NCBI RefSeq assembly: GCF_001884235.1
Contig: NZ_MAOI01000079.1
Span: forward strand, 186,001 to 250,000
Length of the DNA: 64,000 nt
Source of the DNA: Bacillus paramycoides
GTDB lineage: Bacteria > Bacillota > Bacilli > Bacillales > Bacillaceae_G
Direction: 5' to 3'
Under the pieces are notes generated by a model. The model ran no database searches, was not told where the DNA came from, and saw only the letters and a list, made by a program, of their open reading frames with translations. Below are positions 1 through 8,129 of this stretch, piece by piece. The translations under genes were made by a program, and so were the position numbers. Position 1 is the stretch's first letter. Each line of letters begins with the position of its first letter.

Positions 1-103
1 CATACCGTATTTGAAAAATAAATATAGAAAAACCAAAAAGTAATGTAGAATATATCGTACATACATATGTGAAGTCAACATAATAAATAAAAGAGGTGGA
101 CAT

Positions 104-787
104 ATGCAACTTGAAGAAGTAATGCAGCAACTAGAGGAATATGGAACAGAACAAAATCGTAAAACGTTTAAAAATCATGGGGCGAAAGAGCCGTTATTCG
201 GAGTTAGTTTTGCGAATTTGAAATTGTTAAAAAAGAAGATAAAGAAAGATCATGATTTAGCAATCTCATTATGGGAAACAAAAAATATGGATGCAATGAC
301 TTTAGCAACGATGATTTTAGAGCCAAAGAAACTAACGTCAGAACAACTAAATATATGGGTACAGCAAGTTGATTATTATTGTTTAATGGACGTTCTTATG
401 ACGGCTATATGTACGTCACCAATCGCTATAGAAAGAATGGAAGAATGGGCGAAATCTGACGATGAATGGACTGGAAGAGCAGGTTGGTCTTTATTAGCGA
501 ATATTGCTATGAAAAATAAAGCGTTAGTTGATGATTTCTTCTTACCGTATTTAGAAGAGATTAAAATTCATATACATAATGAAAAAAATCGAAAAAGAGA
601 AGCGATGAATAGGGCTTTAATTGCAATAGGGGTTCGAAATGAAAGTTTGGAACAAAAAGCAATTGAAATTGCACGTGAGATTGGAAAAGTAGATGTTGAT
701 CACGGGGCAACATCATGCAAAACACCAGATGCAGAAGCTTATATTAAAAAAACTCGAGAAAGAACTGAAAAAAAGAAAGTAAAATAA
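104..787 (+). CDS. DNA alkylation repair protein (AlkD-like, HEAT-like repeats)
   Basis: A 227-residue all-helical protein that matches the DNA alkylation repair enzyme family (AlkC/AlkD), whose HEAT-like repeats wrap DNA to remove alkylated bases. The N-terminal FKNHGAKEPLFGVSFANLK segment and the WTGRAGWSLLANIAMKN segment near the middle are characteristic. The C-terminus (GATSCKTPDAEAYIKKTRERTEKKKVK region) is very basic. The start is supported by AGAGGTGG upstream of the ATG. It heads a co-directional cluster with a nucleotidyltransferase and two GNATs only 7-20 bp apart, which may be one transcript. The substrate is not deducible from sequence. Confidence 0.85.
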   Translation: MQLEEVMQQLEEYGTEQNRKTFKNHGAKEPLFGVSFANLKLLKKKIKKDHDLAISLWETKNMDAMTLATMILEPKKLTSEQLNIWVQQVDYYCLMDVLMTAICTSPIAIERMEEWAKSDDEWTGRAGWSLLANIAMKNKALVDDFFLPYLEEIKIHIHNEKNRKREAMNRALIAIGVRNESLEQKAIEIAREIGKVDVDHGATSCKTPDAEAYIKKTRERTEKKKVK

Positions 788-803
788 GAGAAGGGGAAAG
801 GTT

Positions 804-1505
804 ATGGAACCAGTTGAAGTGGCACGAAGCATAATTACATCACAATTTCCGAATTGTGATGTAGCTTTACTAGGAGGCAGCGTTGTACGAGGAGAAGCGA
901 CAAAAACATCGGACCTTGATATTATAATTTTCGACCAAAGTTTGTTATCTTGTTATAGAGAATCTTTCTATAGTAATGGCTGGCCTGTTGAAGTTTTTGT
1001 ACATAATTTTGAAACGTACAAAACCTTTTTCAAAAGTGATTGTGAACGCGGGAGACCTTCATTACCTCAATTAGTTTCAGAAGCGTTTGTTTTAAAAGGA
1101 AAAGAAAAAATTGTAGCAGAGCTAAAAAGAGAAGCAAATGAACTATTAAATAAAGGCCCTGAAAAATGGACCGAAGAAACGATGAAGCAGAAGCGCTATT
1201 TTATTACGGATGCTTTGGATGACTTTATTGGTGCGACAAGGAGAGAAGAAGAGTTGTTCATCGCAAATTTATTAGCTGATTTAGTACATGAATTTGTTTT
1301 GAGGGTAAATGGCCAATGGCTTGGAAATTCAAAATGGTTCATTAGAGTATTGAAAAGGTACGACGAAGTATATGCAGAGAAATTTGTTGCGGTTTTTGAT
1401 CACTTTTATAAAACAGGGGAGAAAAAGGAATTAATCGCTTTTATAGAAAAAACGTTAGAAGAGTATGGGGGAAGAATGTTCGAAGGATTTTCTATAGGGA
1501 AATGA
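804..1505 (+). CDS. Nucleotidyltransferase-domain protein (Pol beta superfamily)
   Basis: A 233-residue protein with the Pol-beta-type nucleotidyltransferase signature near residues 23-44: LLGGSVVRGEATKTSDLDI gives the GGS loop followed by the DxD metal-binding pair. This fold transfers nucleotidyl groups to antibiotics, proteins or RNA; the substrate here is unknown. The C-terminal half is helical, as in aminoglycoside nucleotidyltransferase-like proteins. It starts 16 bp after the alkylation repair gene with AGAAGGGGAAAGG as ribosome binding site. The following GNAT's in-frame ATG overlaps its stop, but that gene's real start is further on. Confidence 0.8.
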   Translation: MEPVEVARSIITSQFPNCDVALLGGSVVRGEATKTSDLDIIIFDQSLLSCYRESFYSNGWPVEVFVHNFETYKTFFKSDCERGRPSLPQLVSEAFVLKGKEKIVAELKREANELLNKGPEKWTEETMKQKRYFITDALDDFIGATRREEELFIANLLADLVHEFVLRVNGQWLGNSKWFIRVLKRYDEVYAEKFVAVFDHFYKTGEKKELIAFIEKTLEEYGGRMFEGFSIGK

Positions 1506-1519
1506 GAAGGGGTAGCAAA

Positions 1520-2065
1520 ATGAATTTACCAGTTGTTCAATTAAGAGAACTATCACTAGCTGATGTAGAAGATCGGTACAAGTGGTCATTAGATACAGAA
1601 GTAACAAAGCACTTAGTTGTACCAAATCAATATCCACCGTTCACTCGTGAAGATACGAGAGGATGGATCGAAATGTGTATAAGTCGAAAGAATGGATATG
1701 AACAACGAGCTATTCTAACTGATAAGGGGATACACATTGGATGGGTAGACCTTAAAAACTTTGATAAAACGAATAAAAATGCTGAACTAGGGATTGCTAT
1801 TGGAAATAAAGAATATTGGGGTAAAGGATATGGAATGGCAGCTTTATACAGTATGTTACAAATTGGCTTTTCTGAATTCGAATTAGAAAAAATATGGTTA
1901 CGAGTAGACGAAGATAATTTACAAGCTAGAAAGAGTTATGAAAAAGCTGGATTTGTTTGTGAAGGAATAATGAGAAATGATAGATTACGCCATGGTGAAT
2001 TCATTCATCGCTATCGTTATAGTATGTTAAAAGAAGAATATCAGTCTTTATTTAATAGATTATAA
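1520..2065 (+). CDS. GNAT family N-acetyltransferase (RimJ/RimL type)
   Basis: A 181-residue acetyltransferase of the RimJ/RimL type. The acetyl-CoA loop is seen as GKGYGMAAL near residues 103-111, and the RKSYEKAGF motif follows near residues 142-150. I place the start at 1520 rather than 1502 because AGAAGGGGT sits about 8 bp before this ATG, whereas the 1502 ATG has no ribosome binding site and overlaps the preceding stop. It acetylates a small molecule or a protein N-terminus; the target is unknown. Confidence 0.85.
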   Translation: MNLPVVQLRELSLADVEDRYKWSLDTEVTKHLVVPNQYPPFTREDTRGWIEMCISRKNGYEQRAILTDKGIHIGWVDLKNFDKTNKNAELGIAIGNKEYWGKGYGMAALYSMLQIGFSEFELEKIWLRVDEDNLQARKSYEKAGFVCEGIMRNDRLRHGEFIHRYRYSMLKEEYQSLFNRL

Positions 2066-2096
2066 AAATATTATGTTAACCAAAAGGGGTAGGGAA

Positions 2097-2597
2097 ATGA
2101 TTCGATTACTTACTAAAGAAGATGCAGAACAATATTGGGATTTACGTTTACAAGCATTACAAGTAAATCCAGAGGCGTTTATAACAACTTATGAAGAGGC
2201 AATCCGTCAGGAACATCCTATTGACCGAGTTGCAAGTAATTTAACATCTGCTACTAGTTGTACATTCGGTGCTTTTAATAAAGAAAATCAATTAATTGGA
2301 GTTGTCACTTTACTAACAGAAGAGAAAAAGGCATATAAGCATAAAGGTCATATCGTTGCGATGTATGTAGATGCACAAAACAGACGGAACGGATTGGCAC
2401 GTGAGTTAATTGCAAATGCAATTCAAAGAGCGCGAGATATAAAACTAGAGCAATTAACTTTAGGAGTTGTATCCACAAACGAACCAGCAAAAAAATTGTA
2501 TGGATCAATGGGCTTTAAAACGTATGCAATTGAAAAAAGAGCTATAAAGATGAATGGTTTGTATAGTGATGATGAAAATATGGTGTTGTTTCTTTAA
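2097..2597 (+). CDS. GNAT family N-acetyltransferase
   Basis: A 166-residue single-domain GNAT. VAMYVDAQNRRNGLARELI supplies the motif A region with a slightly altered acetyl-CoA loop (RRNGLA), and STNEPAKKLYGSMGFKTY supplies motif B. The start at 2097 follows GGGGTAGGGAA; the in-frame ATG at 2073 lacks a ribosome binding site. The gene lies 31 bp after the previous GNAT and 15 bp before a DinB protein, so the set is probably co-transcribed. Substrate unknown. Confidence 0.85.
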   Translation: MIRLLTKEDAEQYWDLRLQALQVNPEAFITTYEEAIRQEHPIDRVASNLTSATSCTFGAFNKENQLIGVVTLLTEEKKAYKHKGHIVAMYVDAQNRRNGLARELIANAIQRARDIKLEQLTLGVVSTNEPAKKLYGSMGFKTYAIEKRAIKMNGLYSDDENMVLFL

Positions 2598-2612
2598 AGG
2601 AAGGATATTATT

Positions 2613-3137
2613 ATGAAAGATCTTCATTTAGAAAAAAATATGAATCAGCAAGTAGCAATTTTGTATGCGACAGTATCTGATACATTTAAACGATTGCAGA
2701 ATCTAGTTGAAGGTACTGAAAAGAAGGAACTGTCCTTTAAAGGGTCTGAAAATAATGAAAATAACATAGGACAACTACTTCAACATTTAGCAGTTGTCGA
2801 TTTACACTGGGTATACCGTTTAAAAGGAGAAGAAGTTCCACAGCTACTAGAAAACAAATATGGGCCTATGTTAAATGAAAAAGGTAAACTGCCAAGTTTA
2901 AGAAAACATACATTGCAAGAATTAATGCAAGATTATGAAGAGGTGCAATATTTGTTTTATGAGGAATGTATGAAACTAACAGAAGATGATTTAACCCGTG
3001 AAGTTTACTATGAAAAGAGCGAAAGTGCGACTATAAGGTGGGGGATATGGCATATAGCTGATCATAATCGGTATCATCAAGCACATATAAGTCGATTGAG
3101 AAAATTATACAAAGAATATCAACTACATATAGTCTAA
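2613..3137 (+). CDS. DinB family protein
   Basis: A 174-residue DinB/YfiT-superfamily four-helix bundle. The putative metal ligands are visible: the first histidine in LLQHLAVVDLHWV and the later pair in HIADHNRYHQAHI. Members bind divalent metals and several act as thiol transferases (bacillithiol or mycothiol S-transferases), but the substrate here is unknown. AAGGAAGGAT precedes the ATG. It is the last gene of the opening cluster and is followed by a hairpin terminator. Confidence 0.8.
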   Translation: MKDLHLEKNMNQQVAILYATVSDTFKRLQNLVEGTEKKELSFKGSENNENNIGQLLQHLAVVDLHWVYRLKGEEVPQLLENKYGPMLNEKGKLPSLRKHTLQELMQDYEEVQYLFYEECMKLTEDDLTREVYYEKSESATIRWGIWHIADHNRYHQAHISRLRKLYKEYQLHIV

Positions 3138-3151
3138 ATGTAAGTGTGAAA

Positions 3152-3182
3152 AACTCCCCTTAATTAATAGATTAGGGGAGTT
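3152..3182. terminator. Hairpin terminator after DinB gene
   Basis: AACTCCCC pairs with GGGGAGTT across a short AT loop. The plus-strand tail is T-rich, and on the minus strand five Ts follow the stem, so it may act in both directions. Confidence 0.65.
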
Positions 3183-3186
3183 CATT

Positions 3187-3320
3187 TTAAATTGTTTTTT
3201 TCTTTTCTTCCCAAGTTAACATCAAATTTTTATGGTAGTCTTTTGGTTTCTCAATTAAAACCCAGTCAATTGAATGTGCCGTTGTTGGTAGCCATTTTTT
3301 ACGACGTATTTGTATTTCAT
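3187..3320 (-). pseudogene. 3' remnant of an unidentified minus-strand gene
   Basis: Reading the minus strand, an open frame ends at 3187 and encodes a protein-like tail (RRKKWLPTTAHSIDWVLIEK, then PKDYHKNLMLTWEEKKKTI). It looks like real coding sequence because it is rich in W, D and K with balanced composition. There is no start codon: upstream it runs into the ribosome binding site of the plus-strand hydrolase at 3336. I read it as a gene whose 5' part was lost when the hydrolase region was joined here. The family is not recognised. Confidence 0.4.
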
Positions 3321-3335
3321 GGAGGATAAATTGTA

Positions 3336-4046
3336 ATGATGAAAAATAATTTTAAAATAGAAAATATTCCAGCGGTTTTGTGGGGTGACAAATCAGATAA
3401 GTTATTTGTGGTGGTGCATGGTAACATGTCAAACAAGGCAGATGACTCAATTATTGTATTTGCAGAAGAAGCAACAGCAGTAGGTTATCAAGTGCTTAGT
3501 TTTGATTTACCTCAACATGGTGACCGTAAGGATGATACTTATCTTTGCAAAGTTCAAAACTGTGTCCAAGACCTTAATACAATTATGACCTATGCAAAAT
3601 CGTTATCAAATAATATAAGCATTTTTGCTTGTAGCATGGGAGCGTATTTTAGTCTATTAGAATATAGCCATGAGCCGTTGAAGCAGTGCTTGTTTCTCTC
3701 TCCTGTGGTAAATATGGAACGTATCATAAATAATATGATGACATGGTTTAACGTAAGTGAGAGTAGACTAAAAATAGAGAAAGAAATTTCTACACCTATT
3801 GGACAAACTCTCTATTGGGATTACTACTGTTATGTGAAAGAACATCCTATTGTTGCTTGGAATAATCCAACTTCAATTCTCTATGGTTCAGAAGATAACT
3901 TATGTGAGTTTGACGTTGTATCTGAATTTAATAAACGTTTTAACTGTAATTTGCAAGTAATGGAGAATGGAGAACACTATTTCCATACTGAGGAACAGTT
4001 GCAGTATTTCAGACAATGGCTGAAAAAACATATATACGTTAAATGA
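3336..4046 (+). CDS. Alpha/beta hydrolase
   Basis: A 236-residue alpha/beta-hydrolase-fold protein. VVVHGNMSNKADD near residues 26-38 forms the oxyanion-side HG motif. ACSMGAYFSL near residue 96 is the nucleophile elbow, with C replacing the usual first G (CxSxG form). YGSEDNLCEF contains the likely acid and NGEHYFH the catalytic histidine. GGAGG lies 10 bp before the ATG. It stands alone between a remnant and a repeat; esterase or peptidase activity cannot be distinguished. Confidence 0.75.
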   Translation: MMKNNFKIENIPAVLWGDKSDKLFVVVHGNMSNKADDSIIVFAEEATAVGYQVLSFDLPQHGDRKDDTYLCKVQNCVQDLNTIMTYAKSLSNNISIFACSMGAYFSLLEYSHEPLKQCLFLSPVVNMERIINNMMTWFNVSESRLKIEKEISTPIGQTLYWDYYCYVKEHPIVAWNNPTSILYGSEDNLCEFDVVSEFNKRFNCNLQVMENGEHYFHTEEQLQYFRQWLKKHIYVK

Positions 4047-4092
4047 TAATAAAATAAAAAATGATTGATGTATAATCTTCTTTAAAAGCGAA

Positions 4093-4121
4093 TTAAGGGA
4101 AGTCAAAATGTCTTCCCTTAA
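4093..4121 (+). terminator. Hairpin downstream of alpha/beta hydrolase
   Basis: TTAAGGGAAG and CTTCCCTTAA form a perfect 10-bp stem with a 9-base loop. No good T-run follows on either strand, so it may end or stabilise the hydrolase mRNA rather than be a textbook terminator. Confidence 0.5.
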
Positions 4122-4201
4122 AAGTTATATAATTTCAACATTGTTTTAAAACATCACCTTATATTAAAGTGTTAGAAGTAATAGAATGCCTGGTTACAAA
4201 C

Positions 4202-4361
4202 TTTATCCGGCATTAACGGGCAGTAAGACTCTCACCTCAAAATTCGGCTGTAAAGCAAAGGAATTAGGTGGGAGATCAACTGCCCGTAAAAGCCCGATTG
4301 GTGAGGGCTGATAATCAGTGGGGGATGAACAAAACCCCCACTGATTAAAGTTTCACTTTAT
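4202..4361. repeat. bcr1-type interspersed repeat with TTTAT target duplication
   Basis: A 150-bp non-coding block (4207-4356) with strong hairpins, for example AGTGGGGG/CCCCCACT near 4318-4342 and AACGGGCAGT pairing with ACTGCCCGT across the left half. It is bounded by TTTAT at 4202-4206 and again at 4357-4361. Length, structured interior and TTTAT direct repeats agree with my recollection of bcr1, the small mobile, structured, non-autonomous repeat of the B. cereus group. It encodes no protein and fills the gap between the hydrolase and the DMT exporter. Confidence 0.75.
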
Positions 4362-4509
4362 ATAAACAATAAATGAGTGTTCATACACATTTTTTTACAC
4401 ATATATTAAAAATATATTATTTTTATAATTTAATGTTCTGTTAAGAATTTCTTGTCAGAATGGCTCGAGGATTATCTATTAAATAAATACTATAATAAGG
4501 GGTTTTACG

Positions 4510-5448
4510 ATGAAAGCTATTGCAATAGGGATATTGGCATCGTTTTTCTTTGCCTTTACCTTCGTTTTAAATCGGGCGATGGACTTAGAAGGTGGAAGCT
4601 GGATTTGGAGTGCATCGTTACGGTATTACTTTATGGTCCCAATGTTATTACTTATTGTCATGTATAGAGGGAACTTAAAACAACTCTTTCAATATATGAA
4701 AAATAATCCGAAAGAATGGCTATTATGGAGTATTGTTGGATTTGGTCTCTTTTATGCACCGCTTAGTTTCGCTGGAGCGTTTGGACCCGGTTGGCTCGTT
4801 GCTTCAACTTGGCAAATTACGATAGTTGCAGGTATATTGTTAACACCATTTTTCGCGGTAGATCCATTGCATAAAAAACTTCCGATAAAGGAATTAGTAA
4901 TGTCCGGTATTATTTTATTCGGTGTTGTTCTCATGCAAGTAGAACACGCTTCTTCTTTAGGAATCCGTGAAACCGTTTTATGTGTAGTTCCTGTACTCAT
5001 TGCAGCATTTGCGTATCCGCTTGGAAATCGAAAAATGATGCAAGTATGTAAAGGGGAATTAGATGTATTTCAGCGGGTTCTCGGTATGACTTTAGCAAGT
5101 TTACCATTTTGGTTTATACTATCTGGTTACGAGGTATCTGCAAATGGATTACCGTCAAGTAGCCAAGTTATCCAATGTTTTATCGTAGCAATTAGTTCAG
5201 GTTTAATTGCGACAGTATTGTTCTTCTTTGCGACTGATCTTGTAAAAGATGATCCGCAAAAATTAGCAACAGTTGAAGCGACACAGTCCGGTGAAGTTTT
5301 ATTTGCGTTAGTAGGAGAGCTTCTCTGGTTATCTGCTCCAATTCCATCTTCTTTATCTTGGATTGGAATGAGTCTCGTTATTGTTGGAATGATATTGCAT
5401 AGTTATGTAGCTGTAGTTGTGAAAAAAGAAGAAAAAATAACTGCGTAA
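4510..5448 (+). CDS. DMT/EamA-type membrane transporter (multidrug-resistance-efflux-like)
   Basis: A 312-residue integral membrane protein with about ten hydrophobic segments in two halves, typical of the drug/metabolite transporter superfamily. AIAIGILASFFFAFTFVLNR forms the first helix, and charged loops (NNPKEW, DLVKDDPQKLATVEATQSGE) separate helices. The GEVLFALVGE segment near residue 265 is typical of the second EamA half. AAGGGG lies just before the ATG. Likely a small-molecule exporter; substrate unknown. A strong hairpin terminator follows. Confidence 0.8.
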   Translation: MKAIAIGILASFFFAFTFVLNRAMDLEGGSWIWSASLRYYFMVPMLLLIVMYRGNLKQLFQYMKNNPKEWLLWSIVGFGLFYAPLSFAGAFGPGWLVASTWQITIVAGILLTPFFAVDPLHKKLPIKELVMSGIILFGVVLMQVEHASSLGIRETVLCVVPVLIAAFAYPLGNRKMMQVCKGELDVFQRVLGMTLASLPFWFILSGYEVSANGLPSSSQVIQCFIVAISSGLIATVLFFFATDLVKDDPQKLATVEATQSGEVLFALVGELLWLSAPIPSSLSWIGMSLVIVGMILHSYVAVVVKKEEKITA

Positions 5449-5451
5449 ATA

Positions 5452-5486
5452 GATTAGCTCTTTCCTATAAAGAGCTAGTCTTTTTT
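5452..5486 (+). terminator. Rho-independent terminator of the DMT transporter gene
   Basis: GATTAGCTCTTT pairs with AAAGAGCTAGTC over a 5-base loop and is followed by six Ts. Confidence 0.85.
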
Positions 5487-5505
5487 CATGGAAAGGGATG
5501 ACGAT

Positions 5506-5926
5506 ATGATGATACAACGTGTTGAGCATATAGAAAAAGATCCAATTGAGGAAGTATTAAAGCATGCGACCGGTCCAAGTGAAATAAATTTAATTAAAGC
5601 AGTGTCATTGTATGAAAATAATCATGTAGTGCCTATATAAATATGGGAATAAGGCTTGCATTGGAATAGCGTTAATTGATACAAATAGAGCGAGAATATG
5701 CCACATAGCTGTTGATGAAAAATATCGTCATCAAGGAATTGCACTTCAAATGATAAGAGAAATAATTAGGAAGTATGAGTTAACATATATAGAGGCAGAG
5801 ACAGACGAAGAGGCAGTTGAATTCTATAAAAAGTGTAGATTTAAGATTAAAAGTTTGGGAGAAAAACATCCAGGGGTGGAAAGATTTCATTGCCATTGCA
5901 AGAATGAACAGTTTAGAAGTATGTGA
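5506..5926 (+). pseudogene. Frameshifted GNAT acetyltransferase
   Basis: The first frame starts at the ATG at 5506 (after GAAAGGGATGACG) and stops at 5638-5640 after 44 codons. Another frame continues without a gap as YKYGNKACIGIALIDTNRAR and on through HIAVDEKYRHQGIALQMI, the GNAT acetyl-CoA loop, then EAVEFYKKCRF, to a stop at 5924. Joined, they make about 140 residues, normal for a GNAT. A single indel near 5630 explains the break, so this is a recent pseudogene unless it is a sequencing error. Confidence 0.8.
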
Positions 5927-5955
5927 AATATGTAATTTTACATATTTAGTTTAGT

Positions 5956-5985
5956 TTGAAAAAAACGATATATACAGTATATAAT
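5956..5985 (+). promoter_or_regulatory. SigA-type promoter with palindromic operator candidate
   Basis: TTGAAA (5956-5961), an 18-bp spacer and TATAAT (5980-5985) form a good vegetative promoter for the lipoprotein/ATP-grasp pair. A perfect odd-centred palindrome, TATATAC-A-GTATATA (5969-5983), overlaps the spacer and the -10 box, where a repressor would sit. Confidence 0.6.
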
Positions 5986-6033
5986 AAAGATAACTGGAAA
6001 AATATAGATAAATAGAAATTAGGTGTAAAACAC

Positions 6034-6639
6034 ATGAGAATGGATAAAAGCAAATTTGTGAAAATTGCAGCTTCAATAGGAGTGTCATCTTTTCTATTAA
6101 CAGGATGTGCTGATAATGATGAAGAGAGCACACAAAAAGAAAGTAGTGCTGTAAAAGTAGATGGTACGAAGCAAGAAAGCGAACAAGAAACATTAAATTG
6201 TGATGATAAAGCACCAACAACAGAAAATATAGAAAAAGAAGAATTATGTAGAGAGAATCATTCACCTGCTACATTTAATAATGAGGGTTCACACTTGCCA
6301 ATACTTCCGTTCGTGGCTGGGTATTTATTAGCAAGTAAGACGTCGAATATGTATAATACGGCGAAACCAAATCTTATGAAGAAACCATATACTAATAATT
6401 TTATCCCATACAGTGAAAAGGATGAGCGCAGAACTGGTGGCAGTGGTGGTGGATATTATGGAGGCACTAGTAGTAATAATGATTCTTCAAAGAAAGTGGA
6501 TTTAAATAAGCAACAGCCGAACAATTCGACTAAAGTGACGCCAGATTCAAATACGTCAAAATCTTCTACTACACAAACGCCGAAAGTGAATTCTGGTTCA
6601 AGTGGAATTGGAAACGCAAAAGCACCAGCTGGATCCTAA
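6034..6639 (+). CDS. DUF1190 (YgiB)-like lipoprotein
   Basis: A 201-residue lipoprotein: a short basic N-terminus, a hydrophobic stretch and the lipobox LLTGC near residues 21-25, so the mature protein is a membrane-anchored surface protein. The middle has HLPILPFVAGYLLASKTSNM, which resembles the conserved FWMPLMAGYMMG-type segment of E. coli YgiB. The rest is low-complexity and rich in Gly, Ser, Asn and Thr. It sits 20 bp before the glutathionylspermidine-synthase-like gene, the same order as ygiB-ygiC in enterobacteria. The DUF1190 link is from motif similarity and context. Confidence 0.65.
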   Translation: MRMDKSKFVKIAASIGVSSFLLTGCADNDEESTQKESSAVKVDGTKQESEQETLNCDDKAPTTENIEKEELCRENHSPATFNNEGSHLPILPFVAGYLLASKTSNMYNTAKPNLMKKPYTNNFIPYSEKDERRTGGSGGGYYGGTSSNNDSSKKVDLNKQQPNNSTKVTPDSNTSKSSTTQTPKVNSGSSGIGNAKAPAGS

Positions 6640-6659
6640 TTTGAAAGGATAATGGAGAA

Positions 6660-7907
6660 ATGTATACAGAAAAAGAACAGGAAGAGTATATGAAAATCTG
6701 GTTTTCTCTTGCAGAAGAGGCTGGTAGAAATGGATTTACATGGCCGAGTTTGTTAGAGAGTGAAGAATGGAATCAATATATGGCAACTGGTATGTATCGT
6801 ATGCCAGTACGTACATATACTGCAATTTCTAAAGCGACAGAAGAAATTATGTATGTGTTATATAAAACATATCAATACATTACAAATACACCAGCGCAAT
6901 TTCAAAAACTTAGTTTTCCACCAGAGACGTGGGAAATTGCAAGAATGAAACATACTGGTTTATTTTCATATTTTACAAGGCTTGATTTCATCGTAAATCA
7001 TGATGATATTAAATTAATTGAAGTAAATTGCGATACTCCGACCGGTTATTTAGAACCATCTGTCGCGAATGAAGTATTGTGTCGATATCATGATGTAAAT
7101 CATCCGAATCATATTGAAGAGCATATTGTGCAAGCTTGGGAACAAATTAAACATGATTACAAAATAAGTCCTGACGAAACGATTTATTTTACAAGCTACG
7201 ATTGGCATGATGAAGATCATCAAACAGTTCAGTTTTTAAGAAGTTATTGCTTACAACAACAAACGGATTATGTAGGAATACAAGATATTGTTGTTGCAGA
7301 TGATGGATTATATACACCGAGCGGAGACCGAATTAAATATTTATACCGACTATATCCAATTGAATATTTAGTGTCGGACGTTGATAAGAAGGGAAAAAGA
7401 ATTGGTCTACAATTTTTAGATCATATCGCACAAGAAAGAGTGCAAATTATAAATCCACCTGCCGCCTTTGTAGTGCAAAATAAAGGTGTACTCGCATTAA
7501 TTTGGCAACTTTACGAAGATGAAGTTTTCTTTGAAAAAGAAGAGCGAGAGATCATTAAGAAATACTTCCTTCCAACGTATTTTACAAATAAACGATTCTT
7601 AGAAAGAAAAGAATCATATGTTTCAAAACCATTATTTGGACGCGAAGGCGGCGGAGTTTCTATTTATGAAAATGATGAACTATTAGCTGAAGATCAAACA
7701 GAGTATTATTTTGAACAACGAAAAATATATCAGCAATACGTAGACATGCCTGACTATACAATTGATACGTGGGATGGACCGTATACTGGTAAACTACTTA
7801 TCGGTTCTCATTGTATTAGCGGAAGAGCAGCGGGACTGTTTTTACGAGTAGGTGAAAGAATAACAGGGAATTTATCAATGTTCACTGGGGTTACGATTGA
7901 AGGGTAA
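6660..7907 (+). CDS. Glutathionylspermidine synthase-family ATP-grasp enzyme (YgiC/YjfC-like)
   Basis: A 415-residue protein of the glutathionylspermidine synthase preATP-grasp family, the synthetase-only form like E. coli YgiC/YjfC without an amidase domain. Diagnostic segments are EVNCDTPTGYLEPSV near residue 121, the ATP-grasp part with KPLFGREGGGVSIYE near residue 323, and the C-terminal IGSHCISGRAAGLFLRVGE and GNLSMFTGV. These enzymes ligate a peptide carboxylate to an amine with ATP; the true substrate of the YgiC-type members is unsettled. Bacillus normally uses bacillithiol rather than glutathione, so the substrate is probably something else. It follows the YgiB-like lipoprotein. Confidence 0.85.
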   Translation: MYTEKEQEEYMKIWFSLAEEAGRNGFTWPSLLESEEWNQYMATGMYRMPVRTYTAISKATEEIMYVLYKTYQYITNTPAQFQKLSFPPETWEIARMKHTGLFSYFTRLDFIVNHDDIKLIEVNCDTPTGYLEPSVANEVLCRYHDVNHPNHIEEHIVQAWEQIKHDYKISPDETIYFTSYDWHDEDHQTVQFLRSYCLQQQTDYVGIQDIVVADDGLYTPSGDRIKYLYRLYPIEYLVSDVDKKGKRIGLQFLDHIAQERVQIINPPAAFVVQNKGVLALIWQLYEDEVFFEKEEREIIKKYFLPTYFTNKRFLERKESYVSKPLFGREGGGVSIYENDELLAEDQTEYYFEQRKIYQQYVDMPDYTIDTWDGPYTGKLLIGSHCISGRAAGLFLRVGERITGNLSMFTGVTIEG

Positions 7908-7938
7908 TATACATAGCAAAGGTAAAGAGCGTATTCGT

Positions 7939-8022
7939 ATGATAGTTGATGAGAATGATATTCCACGTATGAAGTTTTTAGATGCTGAAGGAAAGGTTAT
8001 ATATACACTCCCGCCAGAATAA
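7939..8022 (+). pseudogene. 3' remnant of a small unidentified gene
   Basis: An open frame continuous with sequence before 7939 reads MIVDENDIPRMKFLDAEGK followed by VIYTLPPE and a stop. The composition is clearly protein-like, but no ribosome binding site or start context exists, because the frame runs backwards into the end of the ATP-grasp gene in another phase. I interpret it as the tail of a deleted gene. The family is not recognised. Confidence 0.4.
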
Positions 8023-8129
8023 TAATCTTAGACTATATTTTGTAGTAGCTAACGTTTCATGATGTTGAAAGAAATGTAAATTTAAATGCAATATATCGAT
8101 GAATAATATATTAAGGGGCTCGACTTTCA

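Noticed and set aside
4452-4667. A 71-codon plus-strand ORF overlapping the DMT exporter start
   Set aside because: It lies in another frame of a well-supported membrane protein gene, with no ribosome binding site of its own.
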